Assembly (NCBI RefSeq): GCF_000015245.1
Contig: NC_008700.1
Coordinates: forward strand, 3,980,501-4,044,500
Reading direction: 5' to 3'
From: Shewanella amazonensis SB2B
Lineage (GTDB): Bacteria > Pseudomonadota > Gammaproteobacteria > Enterobacterales > Shewanellaceae
DNA: 64,000 bases
Part shown: positions 61,962 to 64,000 of the stretch, piece after piece
Layout of the letters: each line of letters opens with the position of its first letter
Position numbering within the stretch: the first letter of the stretch is position 1
Notes under the pieces: model-generated
Told to the model about the DNA's origin: nothing
The model's input: only the letters and a program-made list of their open reading frames with translations
The model's database searches: none
Translations under genes and position numbers: made by a program

Positions 61962-63776
61962 TTAGCCCTGACGGCTGGCACGCTTACGGTCGTTCTCAGT
62001 CAGGAACTTCTTACGTACGCGGATGCTCAGCGGAGTCACTTCTACCAGCTCGTCATCATCGATGAACTCCAGCGCCTGTTCCAGGGTCATCTGGATGTGC
62101 GGAGTCAGCACCTGAGCCTCGTCGGTACCAGAGGCGCGCATGTTGGTCAGCTGCTTGCCCTTGAGGCAGTTTACGGTCAGGTCGTTTGAACGGCTGTGGA
62201 TACCGATCACCTGGCCTTCGTACACTTCAGCGGCATGGCCAATCATCAGACGACCACGATCCTGCAGACCGAACAGGGCGAAGGTCAGAGCCTTACCGGT
62301 AGCATTGGAGATCAGTACACCGTTGTTACGCTGACCGATGTCGCCACCCTTGTATGGACCGTAGTGGTCGAACGTGTGGTACAAAAGACCGGTACCAGAG
62401 GTCGCAGTCATAAACTCGGTTTGGAAACCAATCAGGCCACGGCTTGGGATAACAAAGTCGATACGGACACGACCTTTGCCGTCCAACTGCATGTCTTTCA
62501 TGTCAGCCTTACGGGTACCCAGCTTTTCAATCACAGTGCCCTGATGATCTTCTTCCACGTCAACGGTCAGCTGCTCGTATGGCTCGCACTTCTCACCGTC
62601 GATTTCCTTGATGATTACTTCCGGACGGGATACCGCCAGCTCGTAACCTTCACGGCGCATGTTTTCAATCAGGATAGACAGGTGCAGTTCACCACGGCCA
62701 GACACGCGGAAACGGTCAGGGCTGTCGGTTTCTTCTACACGCAGGGCCACGTTGTGTACCAGTTCCTGTTGCAGACGTTCAAGAATGTTACGTGAAGTCA
62801 CGTACTTACCTTCTTTACCGGCAAACGGAGAGGTATTTACCTGGAAGGTCATGGTCAGGGTTGGCTCGTCTACAGACAGAGGAGGCAGAGCCTCAACGTT
62901 ACCTGCGGCACAGATGGTGTCAGAAATCTTCAGCTCACCCAGACCTGTGACGGCAACGATGTCACCGGCGTTGGCGGTGGCCACTTCGTGACGCTCAAGG
63001 CCCATGTAACCCAGTACCTGGCCGATTTTACCGTTACGGGTTTTACCGTCGGCACCGACAACAGTGACCTGCTGGTTGGTTTTGACGCTACCGCGCTTGA
63101 TACGGCCTACGCCGATAACGCCCACGTAGCTGTTGTAGTCCAGCTGAGAGATCTGCATCTGGAAGGCGCCTTCGGCGTCAGCATCCGGAGGAGACACTTT
63201 TTCAACGATGGTCTGGAACAGAGGAGTCATGTCTTCGCTTGGCTCATCGGGATCCAGAGTGGCAAAGCCGTTCAGGGCCGAGGCGTATACGATAGGGAAG
63301 TCCAGCTGTTCGTCGGTGGCACCCAGATTGTCGAACAGGTCAAATACCTGATCTATTACCCAATCAGGACGGGCGCCCGGACGGTCAACTTTGTTGATAA
63401 CCACGATAGGCTTGAGGCCCTGGGCAAATGCCTTCTTGGTTACGAAACGGGTTTGCGGCATTGGGCCATCAACGGCATCCACCAGCAGCAATACAGAGTC
63501 CACCATAGACAGTACACGCTCAACCTCACCACCGAAGTCGGCGTGGCCGGGTGTGTCTACGATGTTAATACGGTAGTCATTCCACTTGATGGCAGTGTTC
63601 TTCGCCAGAATGGTGATGCCACGCTCTTTTTCCAGGTCATTGGAGTCCATCACGCGCTCGGTGGCTTCGCCACGGCTTTCCAGGGTGCCGGACTGGGAGA
63701 GCAGCTTGTCAACCAGGGTGGTTTTACCATGGTCAACGTGGGCAATAATGGCGATGTTACGCAAATTTTCTAACAC
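61962..63776 (-). CDS. typA: Translational GTPase TypA/BipA
   Basis: TypA/BipA is a ribosome-associated GTPase of the EF-G family, needed for cold growth and 50S assembly. The 604-residue product has G1 AHVDHGKTTL, G3 DTPGHADFGGEV and G4 NKVDRPGA near the N-terminus. EF-G-like domains III and V and the BipA-specific C-terminal domain follow (FMTATSGTGLLYHTFDHYGPYK). It starts MLENLRNIAIIAHVD, as in E. coli (607 aa). No other gene is adjacent upstream in the window. Confidence 0.97.
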   Translation of the reverse strand: MLENLRNIAIIAHVDHGKTTLVDKLLSQSGTLESRGEATERVMDSNDLEKERGITILAKNTAIKWNDYRINIVDTPGHADFGGEVERVLSMVDSVLLLVDAVDGPMPQTRFVTKKAFAQGLKPIVVINKVDRPGARPDWVIDQVFDLFDNLGATDEQLDFPIVYASALNGFATLDPDEPSEDMTPLFQTIVEKVSPPDADAEGAFQMQISQLDYNSYVGVIGVGRIKRGSVKTNQQVTVVGADGKTRNGKIGQVLGYMGLERHEVATANAGDIVAVTGLGELKISDTICAAGNVEALPPLSVDEPTLTMTFQVNTSPFAGKEGKYVTSRNILERLQQELVHNVALRVEETDSPDRFRVSGRGELHLSILIENMRREGYELAVSRPEVIIKEIDGEKCEPYEQLTVDVEEDHQGTVIEKLGTRKADMKDMQLDGKGRVRIDFVIPSRGLIGFQTEFMTATSGTGLLYHTFDHYGPYKGGDIGQRNNGVLISNATGKALTFALFGLQDRGRLMIGHAAEVYEGQVIGIHSRSNDLTVNCLKGKQLTNMRASGTDEAQVLTPHIQMTLEQALEFIDDDELVEVTPLSIRVRKKFLTENDRKRASRQG

Positions 63777-63811
63777 GGTTAGCCTCTTACCATCTTGTTT
63801 CAGTGTGCGAT

Positions 63812-63837
63812 GTTCCTATATGGGCGCGCCCAGGAAC
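63812..63837 (-). other. nested palindrome in the typA leader
   Basis: GTTCCT (63812-63817) pairs with AGGAAC (63832-63837). Between them lies the self-complementary GGGCGCGCCC (63822-63831). In the typA 5' untranslated region, about 36-61 bases before its ATG, this would form a stable GC hairpin. A regulatory role is possible but unproven. Confidence 0.4.
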
Positions 63838-64000
63838 GGCCGGATTTGTTGCCGGCGGGGGTGGGAATATGACGTTTTTCTGAACTATTCCCCAGCCCCT
63901 TGCGTTAAAAAGCGTGCCATTCTACTCTAGCAGCGTCCTCACGGACAGGATTATTTTTTGGCCGTTTGGGAGAGCCAGGCCTTGCCCGACTGCACCTTTA

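Noticed and set aside
62988..63773. 261-residue plus-strand ORF opposite typA
   Set aside because: Antisense shadow of a highly conserved GTPase gene; no ribosome site or known domain.
63951..63998. Short minus-strand frame at the right edge ending in TAA (tail KVQSGKAWLSQTAKK)
   Set aside because: Might be the end of a gene lying beyond the window, but 15 residues are too few to support a call.

Overview
The window is chromosomal DNA from a marine-type gammaproteobacterium, most likely a Shewanella or a close relative. This is inferred from gene content and order: rnpB-rsmI-lpoA-yraN-diaA-dolP, aroK-aroB-damX-dam-rpe-gph-trpS next to pilMNOPQ and a divergent mrcA, recG, dtd-pip-yihY, and typA. 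No database search was run. Coding density is high. I see no tRNA, insertion sequence, prophage, integrase or CRISPR array.

Layout. 1-5 kb: the end of an outer-membrane barrel gene, RNase P RNA, and an envelope/rRNA-modification block (rsmI, lpoA, yraN, diaA, dolP). 5-7 kb: an EamA transporter facing a GcvA-like LysR regulator across a shared, palindrome-bearing promoter region. 7-14 kb, minus strand: trpS-gph-rpe, then dam-damX-aroB-aroK, split by two small plus-strand genes. 14.4-19.4 kb: type IV pilus assembly genes pilMNOPQ, divergent from mrcA (PBP1A). 22-25.5 kb: a structured-looking intergenic region, recG and a DUF3014 gene.

25.67-43.3 kb: a long co-directional aryl-polyene pigment cluster in the canonical ape order (C-D-E-F-G-H-I-J-K-L-M-N-O-P-Q-R). 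It has two inserted enzymes, a MIO-type aromatic amino-acid ammonia-lyase between J and K and a halogenase-like FAD enzyme between M and N. It ends with an exported protein carrying an internal repeat. No methyltransferase gene is seen. In the inferred pathway the ammonia-lyase makes an aryl acid, ApeH loads it on an ACP, ApeO:ApeC, ApeQ and ApeI:ApeP extend and desaturate it, and the acyltransferase, LolA-like, MMPL and lipoprotein genes move it to the outer membrane.

43.3-54 kb: mixed accessory and housekeeping genes. These are an HD-GYP phosphodiesterase, a rhodanese, an azoreductase, a lipoprotein serine protease paired with a Gln-Thr-repeat protein, a thioesterase, dtd, a proline iminopeptidase, YihY, a small membrane protein with a DUF2959 lipoprotein, and a solute-binding-protein gene overlapping a CHASE-GGDEF cyclase. 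54-59.7 kb: an iron-uptake locus (DUF3649, PepSY, DUF3325, TonB receptor, PepSY) with two Fur-box-like sites. 59.9-61.9 kb: a secreted M28 aminopeptidase with PPC and PKD domains. The window closes with typA (bipA).
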